DNA of 64,000 nt from Ketobacter sp963922875. GTDB taxonomy: Bacteria > Pseudomonadota > Gammaproteobacteria > Pseudomonadales > Ketobacteraceae. The stretch's first letter is position 1. Every line of letters starts with the position of its first letter. Of the stretch, positions 17,575 through 26,934 are shown in pieces. Where the stretch lies: positions 186,001 to 250,000 of the forward strand of contig CAWUJH010000002.1 in the NCBI GenBank assembly GCA_963922875.1, given 5' to 3'. The translations under genes were made by a program, and so were the position numbers. The notes beneath the pieces were generated by a model, which was not told the DNA's origin, did no database searches, and saw only the letters and a program-made list of their open reading frames with translations.

Positions 17575-20500
17575 TCTTCTTCCTGTCCGAAGATATCCAT
17601 TTGCGGTGTTGGTTCAGTAACCTTATTCAACGCCATATCTCTCGATTGTCGTTTGTGGTGCTGAGTGATTGCAGTTACGTTGCCCTTTTCAGATTTATTA
17701 GATATTTCTGCTTCATGTCGTTCTTTGTTGAGCATTGCCAAACGATGCAGCAATTCCATCCTGGCGCACTCACTTATTGTATAACGAGTATTTTGCCCCT
17801 CAGGAAGATATCCCACCTGATGAAATCCATGCTCAAGTCTTATATCCTGCCATTCATAAGCTCTTAAAAGTTCAGAATCTATCAGTTCACTTATGTTGCG
17901 AAGTTTTACTACCGTATCATCGTGACATTCCTGGCCATGAAAAAAGTTATAAAACGTAGTCAATCCGACTTGGTTGGTTTCCATATATTTTTCGCGTAAT
18001 GAATGGAATTCCCAAGCAGATCGTTCTACCGATGAACTATATTTAGGGAAAGGGAATGTCTCGAATGTGTCGCTTAGGCTGTAGCGTAAATCATTTTTTA
18101 ATTTTGATGAATATTGCCACGCATAAATGCAATGGAGACTTGACTGTAAAACACCAAAACTCCAATAGTCATCAAGAACAAAAACGACAGTAGCATCCGA
18201 GAAAATAATGCCACTATCCACCATGCAAAAAGCCAACGCCTTGCCATGCCTGCTCAACGCAATCACTTTATTTTTGGATGGCAATTCAATTCCTGGGTAG
18301 GTGCCAATAGCTTTGTATAGGTCTATTGTCGGCCTTTTATAAATCCACCATTTATTTCGTAATGCTGTAATTTTTTGAGTGTTTCTATACGGCTTAACCT
18401 GATCTAATATTTTTTGATAAGCACTTCCATACTTGGATGCTTGATCAAGTGTCCAATCCCAGAAATTGATAACTCTTCTAGAAGGAGATTGCGTTGGGCT
18501 AGAGTTGAGATCCTTTCCGTTCAGAAACGGAAATATTACATCCTTCGAATCTTGATAATTATCAATCTCGGACTCATCTACCAAGAAGCCGTCCCCTAAT
18601 AAACACGAGCCGTTATATGCAATTCCTATATTACTTTTCAATCTCTTTGGAACCCATGACTCACCGGTTGTCAAAAAAGATGTTATTTGGTGTACATCTT
18701 TTTCAAAAATCTGCCTTGCACCACTCCATGCTCCTTTGAATAAATGAACTCTGCTAGTGACTACAGCTGCTTTTCCTGGCCAGCTTTCGTTGGGGTGACA
18801 GCTATATATTTCCCCTCCTGAAGACAAAATTCTTTCAAGTCCAACTCTTCGAGTATCTCCTTCAGATATCGTGTTTACTGACAAAAGACCTAAACAGGAT
18901 TCATCACCAAGAACCGAAAAAGCGCGTAGGAAAAAGTAGGCAACGAAATCTGCTAGGCCTCGATCATTAGCCCCAACCTGAAGAACAAGGTACTCTCGAT
19001 AATTTCCTCCAAAGCTTCCCGATATTTTTGATCCACCAACGAAAGGGGGATTTCCAACAACTGCATCAAATCCGTATTTTTTTCCTTCAAATACCTCTGG
19101 AAACTCCAAGCACCAATGGAATGGTTTTCGATTCTGCTTGCCCTTCGGCAAATCAGTATTCAAACCATCAGTAGCGAGAAGTCTTAAATACTTAACCGCA
19201 TCTGAATCGCCCTCAAATACTCGGCCAGATTCGACCGATAATATGGTGACGTCAGCCTTCTTCCCCCCAGCTTTAAGGGTCTCTCCAACCAAAGCATCTG
19301 CAACTAATTCCGGCAGCTCTAATTTCTCACGGGCTTTTTGATCCAAGTGAGCCATTATTTCGACATCATGAATATCCAAAATCGGCCGCTTTCGTAATTC
19401 CAGACGGAGTTCTATCGCCTCCTTGACTGACTCCTCAATTTCTTGAGCAAAGAGCTTCTTCTCACTACCTTTGCCAACGTTCATATCCAGATAATACAGT
19501 TGTTCCAGATTGGTAATCCCGAGCAAGCTGTCACCATGACGAAGGTTGTGATCCAGGAAGCCAAAGGGGCGGCCTTTAGCCAAGGTAATCAACCAGATCG
19601 AAAGCTTCGCCAATTCGACAGCGAGTGGATTGATGTCCACCCCATATAGGCAGCGCTCACTAATCAGGCGTCGCGCAGCTACCGAACGTTCTTCAGCATC
19701 GCCAGCCATTGGTTCTTGATTGGTAATGTTATCGACGACGATTCCTTCGCCAGTGATGAACTTGCCTAGAGATTCGGCTTGAGACCAACTTTCTAACAAT
19801 CTTTCCGATAACCAGCGGCAAACCTGAACCAAAAATGCACCCGAGCCCATGGCCAGATCGCAAATCTTGAGATCCAGCAGCTCTTCCGGAGTCTTCAGTT
19901 TCCAATCCTTGCGTTCCGCACCTTCGGCGGGACCCACATAGACGATCGGTTCCAGCGTCTCCTTGACGATGGATTCCGTCAGGGATTTAGGCGTGTAGTG
20001 GGTACCTGTTTCTCGACGATCGGAACCCGTTGCCACCATGAAAGCACCCTTGGGGTATATCAGCGGGTAACCCCAGGGGTCGATTCGTAGAAAGTGATAG
20101 TAGGGAGCCAACCTATCGCGCAGGGCTTGGTCGCCCAAGCAAACGACCAACAGCTTTTCTTTGTTGGCATCGCTAACGACTTTATCGAGATCATTATTGA
20201 TGCGAGAAGTGGAGCTGCCCGTTCGCTCTTCCAGAAGCGTTTTTACTGCCTTCTCACCACTCAGGCGCGCGTCTTCCAATTCACCCCAAGTCACCCAGGG
20301 TTTCTTTGATTTCTTGGTAGCTTCCAATTCCAGCGTGACGTCCTTGGCACGAACTACGGTTCGCTCCAACAAACCTTCATAGACGTAGCCAATTTGCTCT
20401 ACATCCAGTGCCCGATAGGACAGTGTCCTCCCCTGAAATAGTTGAATAGCATCTAGCAGTAACAGAACTGTGCGGTTGTCGATTGGTAACGGTTGCGCGG

Positions 20501-21659
20501 GATCGTAACGCCAGTTCGAATCTTTTGTGCGCCCTTCAAGAAAGGGGAATCGATCGGGGTCGAACAGAGAGCCCCCCAGCGCTGGCATGCGCAGCGTTTC
20601 ATGGTCCACGCCGCCATACACGGCGCGGAATATCGCGAGTAGGCGCGACCAAGCGTCACGGCGATGGGATAGGATTTCTTCCGAGTGCAAGCCTGCTTGC
20701 TCACGCAATTGCATTCGCAAGCTCGAAACGGCGTAGTAGGCTTCGTAGCGTTCATCACCCAATAGCAACAAACCGCGCTCTTCGGCACTCAACAAAAATA
20801 CGAGACGCATCATCACCGTCAAACCGGCCTCGTAGAGTTCGGCGGATTCTACGTCTTTGAGTAACTCACGTTCACGATCCTGGTCTGCTTTGTCCAGAGC
20901 CTGAACCAGCACTTCGACTGCACGCCTGACTTGATCGCCAAGGGCATCGGTGACTTCATCCTGATGCTTGAGGGACTCATCCAGCAAGGCAGGTAATTGC
21001 TGGCTTGAATCCAGGAAAAAGCGGCGAATTCCCAATAGATTGATGAAGGCCTGTAACGTGACCGGTTCCTGCCCCCATAAGCGGGCATACCAACTGGCAT
21101 AGGTAGTGACGCCGCCCTCGGGTGCATCGATCAGCATCCAGCGTTCACCGTTGGTGAGCAGCCCCAGTCGCACCTTCGTGGCTCGACAGAGTTGGAGCAT
21201 TCTCTCCACAGGGCTCGCAGCCCATCCATCTGACTTGTTAATAGTCTCGAGATCAATGCCAGCAGGCAACGTTTTAATCAGCAAGCTAGGCGGATGATCA
21301 CTACCGGTGACTACGGCATAGTCCGGTTTGATCACGACGCCATGCTCTGGGGCTTCGAATGAGACTCCATCAATGCTGTTCGCCGGTTTCAGTACATCCT
21401 CATCGTCGTCTTCATCCAGCTCCAGACCTTGCTTGAGAACCAAATCAATCCAGGCCGCATGTAGCTCTGAAAACGAAGGATCGGCATCGTCTTGGGCTTC
21501 CCGCCATTCTTCATAAGCCTGGCGTAATAGCTTTTTCTTGGCTGGATTCAGTTCGTCCAGACCTTGAGGAAAGTGCGACTCCAGAACGGTCTCGGCGAGA
21601 AAGGGACCTGAGATTTCCAGAAGTGATAGCCATTCACCGTGAGTCTTCTTATCGTACAT
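17571..21659 (-). CDS. drmMI: DISARM adenine-specific DNA methyltransferase DrmMI (PglX-like)
   Basis: A 1362-residue N6-adenine methyltransferase of the large PglX/type IIL-like class that marks host DNA as self. The motifs are GTHYTPKSLTE, motif I DLAMGSGAFLV near residue 605, GVDINPLAVELAKLSIWL, and motif IV NPPF near 868 (FDAVVGNPPFVGG). The C-terminal 300 residues resemble a target-recognition domain with aromatic-rich DNA contacts. Lying between drmD and drmA, it defines class 1 DISARM; PglX of BREX is the nearest alternative, but no pglZ or brxC gene is present. It starts 5 nt after drmD and overlaps drmA. Confidence 0.92.
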   Translation of the reverse strand: MYDKKTHGEWLSLLEISGPFLAETVLESHFPQGLDELNPAKKKLLRQAYEEWREAQDDADPSFSELHAAWIDLVLKQGLELDEDDDEDVLKPANSIDGVSFEAPEHGVVIKPDYAVVTGSDHPPSLLIKTLPAGIDLETINKSDGWAASPVERMLQLCRATKVRLGLLTNGERWMLIDAPEGGVTTYASWYARLWGQEPVTLQAFINLLGIRRFFLDSSQQLPALLDESLKHQDEVTDALGDQVRRAVEVLVQALDKADQDRERELLKDVESAELYEAGLTVMMRLVFLLSAEERGLLLLGDERYEAYYAVSSLRMQLREQAGLHSEEILSHRRDAWSRLLAIFRAVYGGVDHETLRMPALGGSLFDPDRFPFLEGRTKDSNWRYDPAQPLPIDNRTVLLLLDAIQLFQGRTLSYRALDVEQIGYVYEGLLERTVVRAKDVTLELEATKKSKKPWVTWGELEDARLSGEKAVKTLLEERTGSSTSRINNDLDKVVSDANKEKLLVVCLGDQALRDRLAPYYHFLRIDPWGYPLIYPKGAFMVATGSDRRETGTHYTPKSLTESIVKETLEPIVYVGPAEGAERKDWKLKTPEELLDLKICDLAMGSGAFLVQVCRWLSERLLESWSQAESLGKFITGEGIVVDNITNQEPMAGDAEERSVAARRLISERCLYGVDINPLAVELAKLSIWLITLAKGRPFGFLDHNLRHGDSLLGITNLEQLYYLDMNVGKGSEKKLFAQEIEESVKEAIELRLELRKRPILDIHDVEIMAHLDQKAREKLELPELVADALVGETLKAGGKKADVTILSVESGRVFEGDSDAVKYLRLLATDGLNTDLPKGKQNRKPFHWCLEFPEVFEGKKYGFDAVVGNPPFVGGSKISGSFGGNYREYLVLQVGANDRGLADFVAYFFLRAFSVLGDESCLGLLSVNTISEGDTRRVGLERILSSGGEIYSCHPNESWPGKAAVVTSRVHLFKGAWSGARQIFEKDVHQITSFLTTGESWVPKRLKSNIGIAYNGSCLLGDGFLVDESEIDNYQDSKDVIFPFLNGKDLNSSPTQSPSRRVINFWDWTLDQASKYGSAYQKILDQVKPYRNTQKITALRNKWWIYKRPTIDLYKAIGTYPGIELPSKNKVIALSRHGKALAFCMVDSGIIFSDATVVFVLDDYWSFGVLQSSLHCIYAWQYSSKLKNDLRYSLSDTFETFPFPKYSSSVERSAWEFHSLREKYMETNQVGLTTFYNFFHGQECHDDTVVKLRNISELIDSELLRAYEWQDIRLEHGFHQVGYLPEGQNTRYTISECARMELLHRLAMLNKERHEAEISNKSEKGNVTAITQHHKRQSRDMALNKVTEPTPQMDIFGQEEE

Positions 21660-21664
21660 CGTGA

Positions 21665-24600
21665 TTACTCCGGCTGTGCGCTGAGTGATTGCGGAACGAG
21701 AATGATCGCAGCCACAGGAAAGGCGTGTTGGCTGGGGTCGCTGAATCGCATGGCGATGGCTTCGATTTCGCTTTCACGTTCTTTGGGAATGCGGGCCAAC
21801 CGTGCTTCCAGCGCTTGGTTATCACGCTTGAGCTGCGTACGCTCTACCTCGTTGAGGTCTTCGAATACGAATCCCAGCTGCTCCGGCTGCCTCTCGAATT
21901 CCAACTCATGTCGAATGGTCTTTTCGAGTTCATTGAGGACATCATTGATGTCCTTTGATTCTTTCTCTTGTTGAATACGTAGAGTGTTCGCCAAGGTCTT
22001 CAAACGCTCGTTGGCCCGGCTGGACACAGCGGATTTGATGGCTTCGAGATGCCGATCGAATCGTGTCGCAAGGGCGACCGTCGTGGGTTCATCGACATTA
22101 CAAGGCGCGGATTCCTCTAACCACCGGCGCACTTCTCCTACACGTGTTTCACGTTTAAAGGAGGTGTCGCTGAGAAGGCCTCCTGACTCTATCAACTCTT
22201 CGTGAAGTCGATGATGTTTCCCACCGGTGATCACCAGCCGAGAAACGACCACCAAGGCTGGACCTTCCAATTGATCATCGGGCAGTGCTTTTACGCTGAC
22301 CCGGTGTAATTTTTTGACATCTTCCTGAGCCCAAACCTCTGCCCGTAATAGTCGTAAGCACATCTGCACCAAACGATGATTCATGTGGACCAGCACGATT
22401 TCGTCTCTACCTTTGGCCACCTGGTGGTCAAAGGTGATCGGTCTTATTTGGTGAGTATGTGGATGTTCCAGACCTTCGGCACATCGCGCCCATGAGCCTG
22501 TCAATGCGGGCATCTGATAAATAGTGACCGACGGCGTGTCGGGCAATTCGATCGGCTTCAGGGGAGGCTTTCCAGCAAGCAATAGAGCAGTATCGACAGC
22601 CGCTTTTATACGCTCTGGTGTAAGATGGAAGTCCTCTTGCGTTTCCAATAATCGACTGTGCAGCCTTTCGATCCTTTCCCTCAAACGGGCATCGGCACGC
22701 ATGTACCGTTTGGCAGAAGCCATCTTTTGCTCTGCCACGGCTGTTTCCAATTCGGTTCTGGTGCCTTCCAGCACCTGGGAGATTTGTGGCTCAATGAGCG
22801 CATTAACGCTCCCCAGGTCCTGGCGCATGGAATCGATCTTGCGGAGCGCGCGCAATATGTCATCGGCATGGCCACCAATCGCGCCCTTGGACGTATCGGC
22901 ATCGACCGGATGCCAAATGAAAACTTCTTTCTCGCGCTGGCCATGACGATCGATACGGCCATTGCGCTGTTCCATGACGTTGGGGTTATAGGGTATTTCA
23001 AGGTGGATGAGATAATTACAGTAGTTCTGTAAATCGATACCCTCAGAAGCTGCGTCGGTGGCCAATAATATGCGGACATTGGATTGGGTTGGGTGCGCTT
23101 GGAAAGCGGCTTTTATGCGCTCTCGGTCCTGATGATCAATACCGCCATGTAAGATGGCCAAGCGCTCTCCACCATAATCGTGGGTAGCCAGGATTTTATG
23201 GAGCCAATCTAGGGTCGTTCTGTATTCAGTAAATAGAATGACACGCTTGCCGTTCCAATCGCCATTTTCTTTGAGGTGTGACTCCAACCAATTCAGTATG
23301 GCCTTGGCCTTACTATCTACTTGGTTCATGGCACTTTGCGCCCAGTCACGCATGGGAACCAAGAGCGCGCGTTGTTCATCCGTCAAAGGCGGCACACGGC
23401 GACTTGCTTCTTCAACCGCTTCGGTTTGAGCCGATTCATAACCGATGTCATCGCGATAATCTTCTTCCGTCTTGGCGATCAATTTCCGCAGAATCCGATC
23501 ATCTATATCGCTCTTTTTCTTGCTATAGCCCTTGTGGATATTTTCTACGTGTCTTTCAAGTGTCGACGCAAAGGCTGCCGGTGAGGAAAACAGACGCTTC
23601 TTGAGCAGATTATTGATGAATTTGGTACCAAACTGAGCTTGTCCATCTTCGGCAGATTCCAACCTGGATAGGGCATAAGCCTCAAGTTGTTTATGGATCT
23701 GTCGCTCTGCATCCGTATAGTCGATCTTCAGTGCTTGCAGGCTTCGCTTCGGATAAAGGGGATTGCCATCTTTGTCGACAAGATCACTCTTCAACCGCCT
23801 GATCATGACCTGAGCGAGCTGAGCCTCATCGGGAAGAATGTTTCGGGCGAAGCGTTGGTCGTCCAGCAGTTCAAGTAAGGAAGTAAAAGATTCGGTATAC
23901 CCATTGTGTGGCGTTGCCGTCAGGAAGAGGCGGTGCTGAAAATGCGGCGACAGTGTGCGAATCAGTTTCGTACGCTGGCTTTCGACGGCATAACTTCCAG
24001 ACCCAGACGGCGCTATATTGTGTGCTTCATCCACCACCAACACATCGAATTTTCTTGGGTAGGTGGGATAGACCGGCAATATGTCGCGCATGAGGCGCAG
24101 CCCTTCGCCACTCTTCATCCAATCCATAGAAGTAATCAATCGGGGAAACGATGTCCAAGGATTAACGTGAATTCCCCGTTCGCGGCGCAATTTCTTGACG
24201 TAGTCCGTATCGACAACCTTGAACTCAAGCCCGAATTTCTCGAGCATTTCGCCGCGCCACTTCTCTTGCAAGGACGCGGGGCAAACAACCAATACACTAC
24301 GTGCTCTATGTCGCAGCAAGAGTTCTTGAATCACTAGACCTGCTTCGATGGTTTTGCCAAGACCAACATCATCCGCAATAAGGAGATTGGCTCGTGCTAG
24401 ATCAATAGCCCGCACCAGAGGATCAAGCTGAAAGTCTTCTATGCTAACACCGCTTCTGAAGGGAGCCTGTAGAAAGCCGCGGTCGGCATTGGTTGCGGCG
24501 CCCCACCGGACGGCATCAAGGAAAGCTTCGAGACGCTTCGATTCGTCGAACCCCGTTATTGAGGGAAGCCCTTTGTTTTCGATGACATGGGCACCAGGCT

Positions 24601-24814
24601 CGATTTCCCAAACCACTTCAAGCTCTTCGCCGAGTCCATCTTCATCAATCGAAGACAACTTGACATAGTGTTGACCCGTCTTGCCGATATCTTCAACGTC
24701 GGAGCGCTGTATATCAGCGACAACCCACTGCCTACGACGCACCTCAACCAATTGTCCTGGTTCAGGCGGTGTCGAGTATCTTCCACTTACTCTTTGCGTC
24801 GTATTGTCCGTCAC
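21665..24814 (-). CDS. drmD: DISARM SNF2-family helicase DrmD
   Basis: A 1049-residue SNF2/RapA-like ATPase that marks class 1 DISARM. The N-terminal lobe has DDVGLGKTIEAGL near residue 150, DEAHNIAP near 261 and LTATPHNGY; the C-terminal lobe has ATDAASEGIDLQ and RNGRIDRHGQ near 620. The long C-terminal region (700-1049) is charged and partly coiled coil (EKESKDINDVLNELEKTIRHE). Such enzymes translocate on double-stranded DNA. It starts 3 nt after the vsr stop and ends 5 nt before drmMI. Confidence 0.92.
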   Translation of the reverse strand: MTDNTTQRVSGRYSTPPEPGQLVEVRRRQWVVADIQRSDVEDIGKTGQHYVKLSSIDEDGLGEELEVVWEIEPGAHVIENKGLPSITGFDESKRLEAFLDAVRWGAATNADRGFLQAPFRSGVSIEDFQLDPLVRAIDLARANLLIADDVGLGKTIEAGLVIQELLLRHRARSVLVVCPASLQEKWRGEMLEKFGLEFKVVDTDYVKKLRRERGIHVNPWTSFPRLITSMDWMKSGEGLRLMRDILPVYPTYPRKFDVLVVDEAHNIAPSGSGSYAVESQRTKLIRTLSPHFQHRLFLTATPHNGYTESFTSLLELLDDQRFARNILPDEAQLAQVMIRRLKSDLVDKDGNPLYPKRSLQALKIDYTDAERQIHKQLEAYALSRLESAEDGQAQFGTKFINNLLKKRLFSSPAAFASTLERHVENIHKGYSKKKSDIDDRILRKLIAKTEEDYRDDIGYESAQTEAVEEASRRVPPLTDEQRALLVPMRDWAQSAMNQVDSKAKAILNWLESHLKENGDWNGKRVILFTEYRTTLDWLHKILATHDYGGERLAILHGGIDHQDRERIKAAFQAHPTQSNVRILLATDAASEGIDLQNYCNYLIHLEIPYNPNVMEQRNGRIDRHGQREKEVFIWHPVDADTSKGAIGGHADDILRALRKIDSMRQDLGSVNALIEPQISQVLEGTRTELETAVAEQKMASAKRYMRADARLRERIERLHSRLLETQEDFHLTPERIKAAVDTALLLAGKPPLKPIELPDTPSVTIYQMPALTGSWARCAEGLEHPHTHQIRPITFDHQVAKGRDEIVLVHMNHRLVQMCLRLLRAEVWAQEDVKKLHRVSVKALPDDQLEGPALVVVSRLVITGGKHHRLHEELIESGGLLSDTSFKRETRVGEVRRWLEESAPCNVDEPTTVALATRFDRHLEAIKSAVSSRANERLKTLANTLRIQQEKESKDINDVLNELEKTIRHELEFERQPEQLGFVFEDLNEVERTQLKRDNQALEARLARIPKERESEIEAIAMRFSDPSQHAFPVAAIILVPQSLSAQPE

Positions 24815-24817
24815 TTT

Positions 24818-25279
24818 TCACCCCATATTTTTTGTTCTGTTGTAAACCGCCTCAATGATTCTTTTGACGGCTATCTCCGGGTCTTCGTGCTCCCAGATTC
24901 TAACGACATACCATCCGATATTAGTGAGGCTTTGATCCGTGTCTCTATCACGTTCACGATTGGTCTCGATTTTGTTTCGCCAAAATTCGGCGTTGGCTTT
25001 CGGCCAAGAACCATGTTCAAGACACCCATGCCAAAAGCATCCATCCACGAATACAGCGACCTTTGCACGAGCAAATACAATATCGGCTTTTCGCCTTGGC
25101 TTGCTGAGGACTGGGTAGTCGACCCTATACCGCAACCCTTGCGCAAATAAGCGCTTACGAATTCTGGTCTCTGCAGACGTGTCTCTCTGCCCGGTTGCAG
25201 CCATTCGCTTGCTTGCAGCAGCGGACGATGGAGCGGGTGAGGTTCTTTTACGAGGCACACCCATTCTCCCAGCTAACAA
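24818..25279 (-). CDS. vsr: Very-short-patch mismatch repair endonuclease Vsr
   Basis: A 153-residue nuclease of the Vsr family, which nicks 5' of the T in T:G mismatches that arise when 5-methylcytosine deaminates. The family core is clear: RKADIVFAR with the catalytic Asp66, then VAVFVDGCFWHGC (81-86) and the later WEHE. The first 30 residues are a basic, low-complexity extension, and a start nearer MAATGQRD is possible. It overlaps the cytosine methyltransferase by 7 nt, the usual pairing, and lies 3 nt before drmD, so it is joined to the defence operon. Confidence 0.92.
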   Translation of the reverse strand: MLAGRMGVPRKRTSPAPSSAAASKRMAATGQRDTSAETRIRKRLFAQGLRYRVDYPVLSKPRRKADIVFARAKVAVFVDGCFWHGCLEHGSWPKANAEFWRNKIETNRERDRDTDQSLTNIGWYVVRIWEHEDPEIAVKRIIEAVYNRTKNMG

Positions 25280-26313
25280 ATCAATTCGTATTCTTCCAGG
25301 TGAGCCTTGATACTTTTAGCGATGGCTTGGCCCAGACCTACGGGAACTGCGTTGCCGATCATCCTTCCCAGGGTTCTAAACTCAACGGATGCTCCTCTCT
25401 CAATAAATTTATAATCTCGAGGAAACCCCTGAATCACTGCCGCTTCGCGTAAAGAAATAGCACGGTCTTGTTCTGGATGTCCAAACCGCCCGTTTCCATA
25501 ACCGTAGCATTGAGTGGTCATGGTCGGGGCTGGCTTATCCCATTCCATTCGGCCATAGACACTGGGATATGTTTTACCTGAACCCTCTTTGTGGCAGTCA
25601 GCTACCAGTTTCTTAGGCCAGTCTCGCCACGTGCCACCCGGTTTCGATGCTCGTATTCGTTTTAGATTAATTTCACTCAAAGTTGCAGAAACATGGAGCT
25701 TGTCTCGCTCGGAGCTCTCACCAGCTGCTATTGGTTTTAGTCGACCGATTACTTGTTTAACAGTCCTCGGCTTTTCATGCGTCTTTTCGATCATCTTGAT
25801 AGGGCCGTACTGCGAAGCGAGTAAGACCAACCTTTTTCGAGTCTGAGGGACACCATAATGAGTGCTATCGACGACGCTATACCAAACGTGATAATCAAGC
25901 TTCTTGAGATCAGAAACAAAGTCATGAAAGACTTCATGCTTTTGTACACTAGGTACGTTTTCCATCGTAATGACTTCTGGTCGAGTCCCTTCCGCCAATC
26001 TTGCAAATTCGTAAAGAAGCCCCCAACGTTCGTTTCGATCTAATTCATATCTTTGTGAATAGGTAGAGAACGGCTGGCAGGGTGCGCAACCCGCCAGGAC
26101 TCGTATTTCCGCCTCACCAAACAATGCCTCAATCTCCTCGGGCTCAAGTTCAGAAACATCCCGCTCCAAGAAAACGGAGTTATTATTCTTTTCATATGGA
26201 TAGCGGCAGGCAGCATCCAAATCTATTCCTGCAACGACGGGTAACCCTTCCTTTACAAAGCCATGAGTCAAGCCACCCGCACCACAAAATAAATCGACAC
26301 ATGAAACTGTCAT
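25273..26313 (-). CDS. DNA (cytosine-5) methyltransferase
   Basis: A 346-residue C5-cytosine methyltransferase with all the main motifs in order: DLFCGAGG (7-14) for AdoMet, GCAPCQPFS with catalytic Cys79, MENV (117-120), PQTRKR near 156-161, and the C-terminal GNAVP motif. The variable target-recognition stretch lies around 190-250; the target sequence cannot be read from it. It heads the operon after a small HTH gene, followed by Vsr and drmD. In class 2 DISARM a cytosine methyltransferase (DrmMII) is the only one, while here it accompanies the adenine enzyme DrmMI. Whether it is a true DrmMII or a solitary Dcm-like enzyme is open. Confidence 0.9.
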   Translation of the reverse strand: MTVSCVDLFCGAGGLTHGFVKEGLPVVAGIDLDAACRYPYEKNNNSVFLERDVSELEPEEIEALFGEAEIRVLAGCAPCQPFSTYSQRYELDRNERWGLLYEFARLAEGTRPEVITMENVPSVQKHEVFHDFVSDLKKLDYHVWYSVVDSTHYGVPQTRKRLVLLASQYGPIKMIEKTHEKPRTVKQVIGRLKPIAAGESSERDKLHVSATLSEINLKRIRASKPGGTWRDWPKKLVADCHKEGSGKTYPSVYGRMEWDKPAPTMTTQCYGYGNGRFGHPEQDRAISLREAAVIQGFPRDYKFIERGASVEFRTLGRMIGNAVPVGLGQAIAKSIKAHLEEYELIC

Positions 26314-26375
26314 GGATTAGTGCTCTCTATCTAAAAACAAAGTTTGTGAAATATATGCCATTTGTTTTTTTACCA

Positions 26376-26588
26376 TCAGGTTTCGTTAGAATTTCGTGGT
26401 TCATCTTCACTAGGCTCGGCGGCTTGACCGGAGCGAACCCACTCATCCACCTCGGATGCTTTAAACTTCCATAGACGTCCAACTCGATGCGCAGGCATAC
26501 CTTTCTTGTTCCGCCATGTGTAGATCGTATCCTTGCTAACCCCGAGGTGTTCGCTGATTTCTTCTACAGAGAGCCATCTGTCAGTCAT
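26376..26588 (-). CDS. Excisionase-like HTH protein (MerR-type wing), first gene of the defence operon
   Basis: About 70 residues comprising one helix-turn-helix of the excisionase/MerR type: WLSVEEISEHLGVSKDTIYTWRNKKGMPAHRVGRLWKF, then EVDEWV. ATG 26588 is chosen because the domain starts at once (MTDRWLSVEE); an upstream TTG at 26606 would add six residues. It lies 62 nt before the cytosine methyltransferase in the same direction. Proteins of this shape act as excisionases or as local regulators at the head of defence loci. Both are plausible on a mobile island. Confidence 0.8.
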   Translation of the reverse strand: MTDRWLSVEEISEHLGVSKDTIYTWRNKKGMPAHRVGRLWKFKASEVDEWVRSGQAAEPSEDEPRNSNET

Positions 26589-26934
26589 ATGGAGGTGCCC
26601 AAGCAAATTGTTTACGGATTTTTCCTAGTATGCTGATACTGGCATAGGTTTAGTGGTATTAAAATAGAACAAGCAGGATTTGGCAAGAATAAGTAGGGTT
26701 TGGCCGGGCATTTGCCGGTTTGGATTTTAGGTAAAGCAAAATGAAAAGGTGGGAAGGGCGAAAATTGAACTGAAGGTTAAGTTTAATATTGAGTCCGAGC
26801 TTAACTTTGTTAATAAGGAGGTTTAGTGGTGGGGTAGGCAGAATTGAATACAGGGGGAGCGTGCCAGGGGAGGTCAACCCAGCCCTAGCTTCGTGTATGC
26901 GTTTTGATGAACAGATGAAGTTCGGGTTGCTGGG
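26589..26934. other. Non-coding gap between the defence operon and ttcA
   Basis: It contains the promoter side of the defence operon. A perfect 12-bp direct repeat, AGGTTTAGTGGT, occurs at 26646-26657 and 26819-26830, with two related GGTTTGG sites between them near 26696 and 26717. A leftward open frame at 26659-26877 is low-complexity (Leu/Asn/Pro/Lys) and is not considered a gene. Confidence 0.4.
26646..26830 (+). repeat. Iterated AGGTTTAGTGGT / GGTTTGG sites
   Basis: AGGTTTAGTGGT is present twice (26646-26657, 26819-26830), 173 bp apart, and GGTTTGG variants lie between them. Spaced, same-direction short sites near an island end are what arm-type recombinase or excisionase sites look like. 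At the other end of the window GATTTAGTGAGTGG (5-18) shares the TTTAGTG core. The function is not shown. Confidence 0.4.

Noticed and set aside
13015..24814. BREX system, because of the PglX-like methyltransferase and large ATPases
   Set aside because: No pglZ, brxC or brxA/B/L gene is present, while drmA, drmB and drmC are all recognisable in DISARM order.
24818..26313. Ordinary type II restriction-modification pair
   Set aside because: The partner of the C5 methyltransferase is Vsr, a mismatch-repair nuclease (GCFWHGC motif), and no restriction endonuclease lies beside it.
26659..26877. Possible 72-residue leftward protein
   Set aside because: Low-complexity Leu/Pro/Asn/Lys composition over an AT-rich gap with direct repeats; no start signal.
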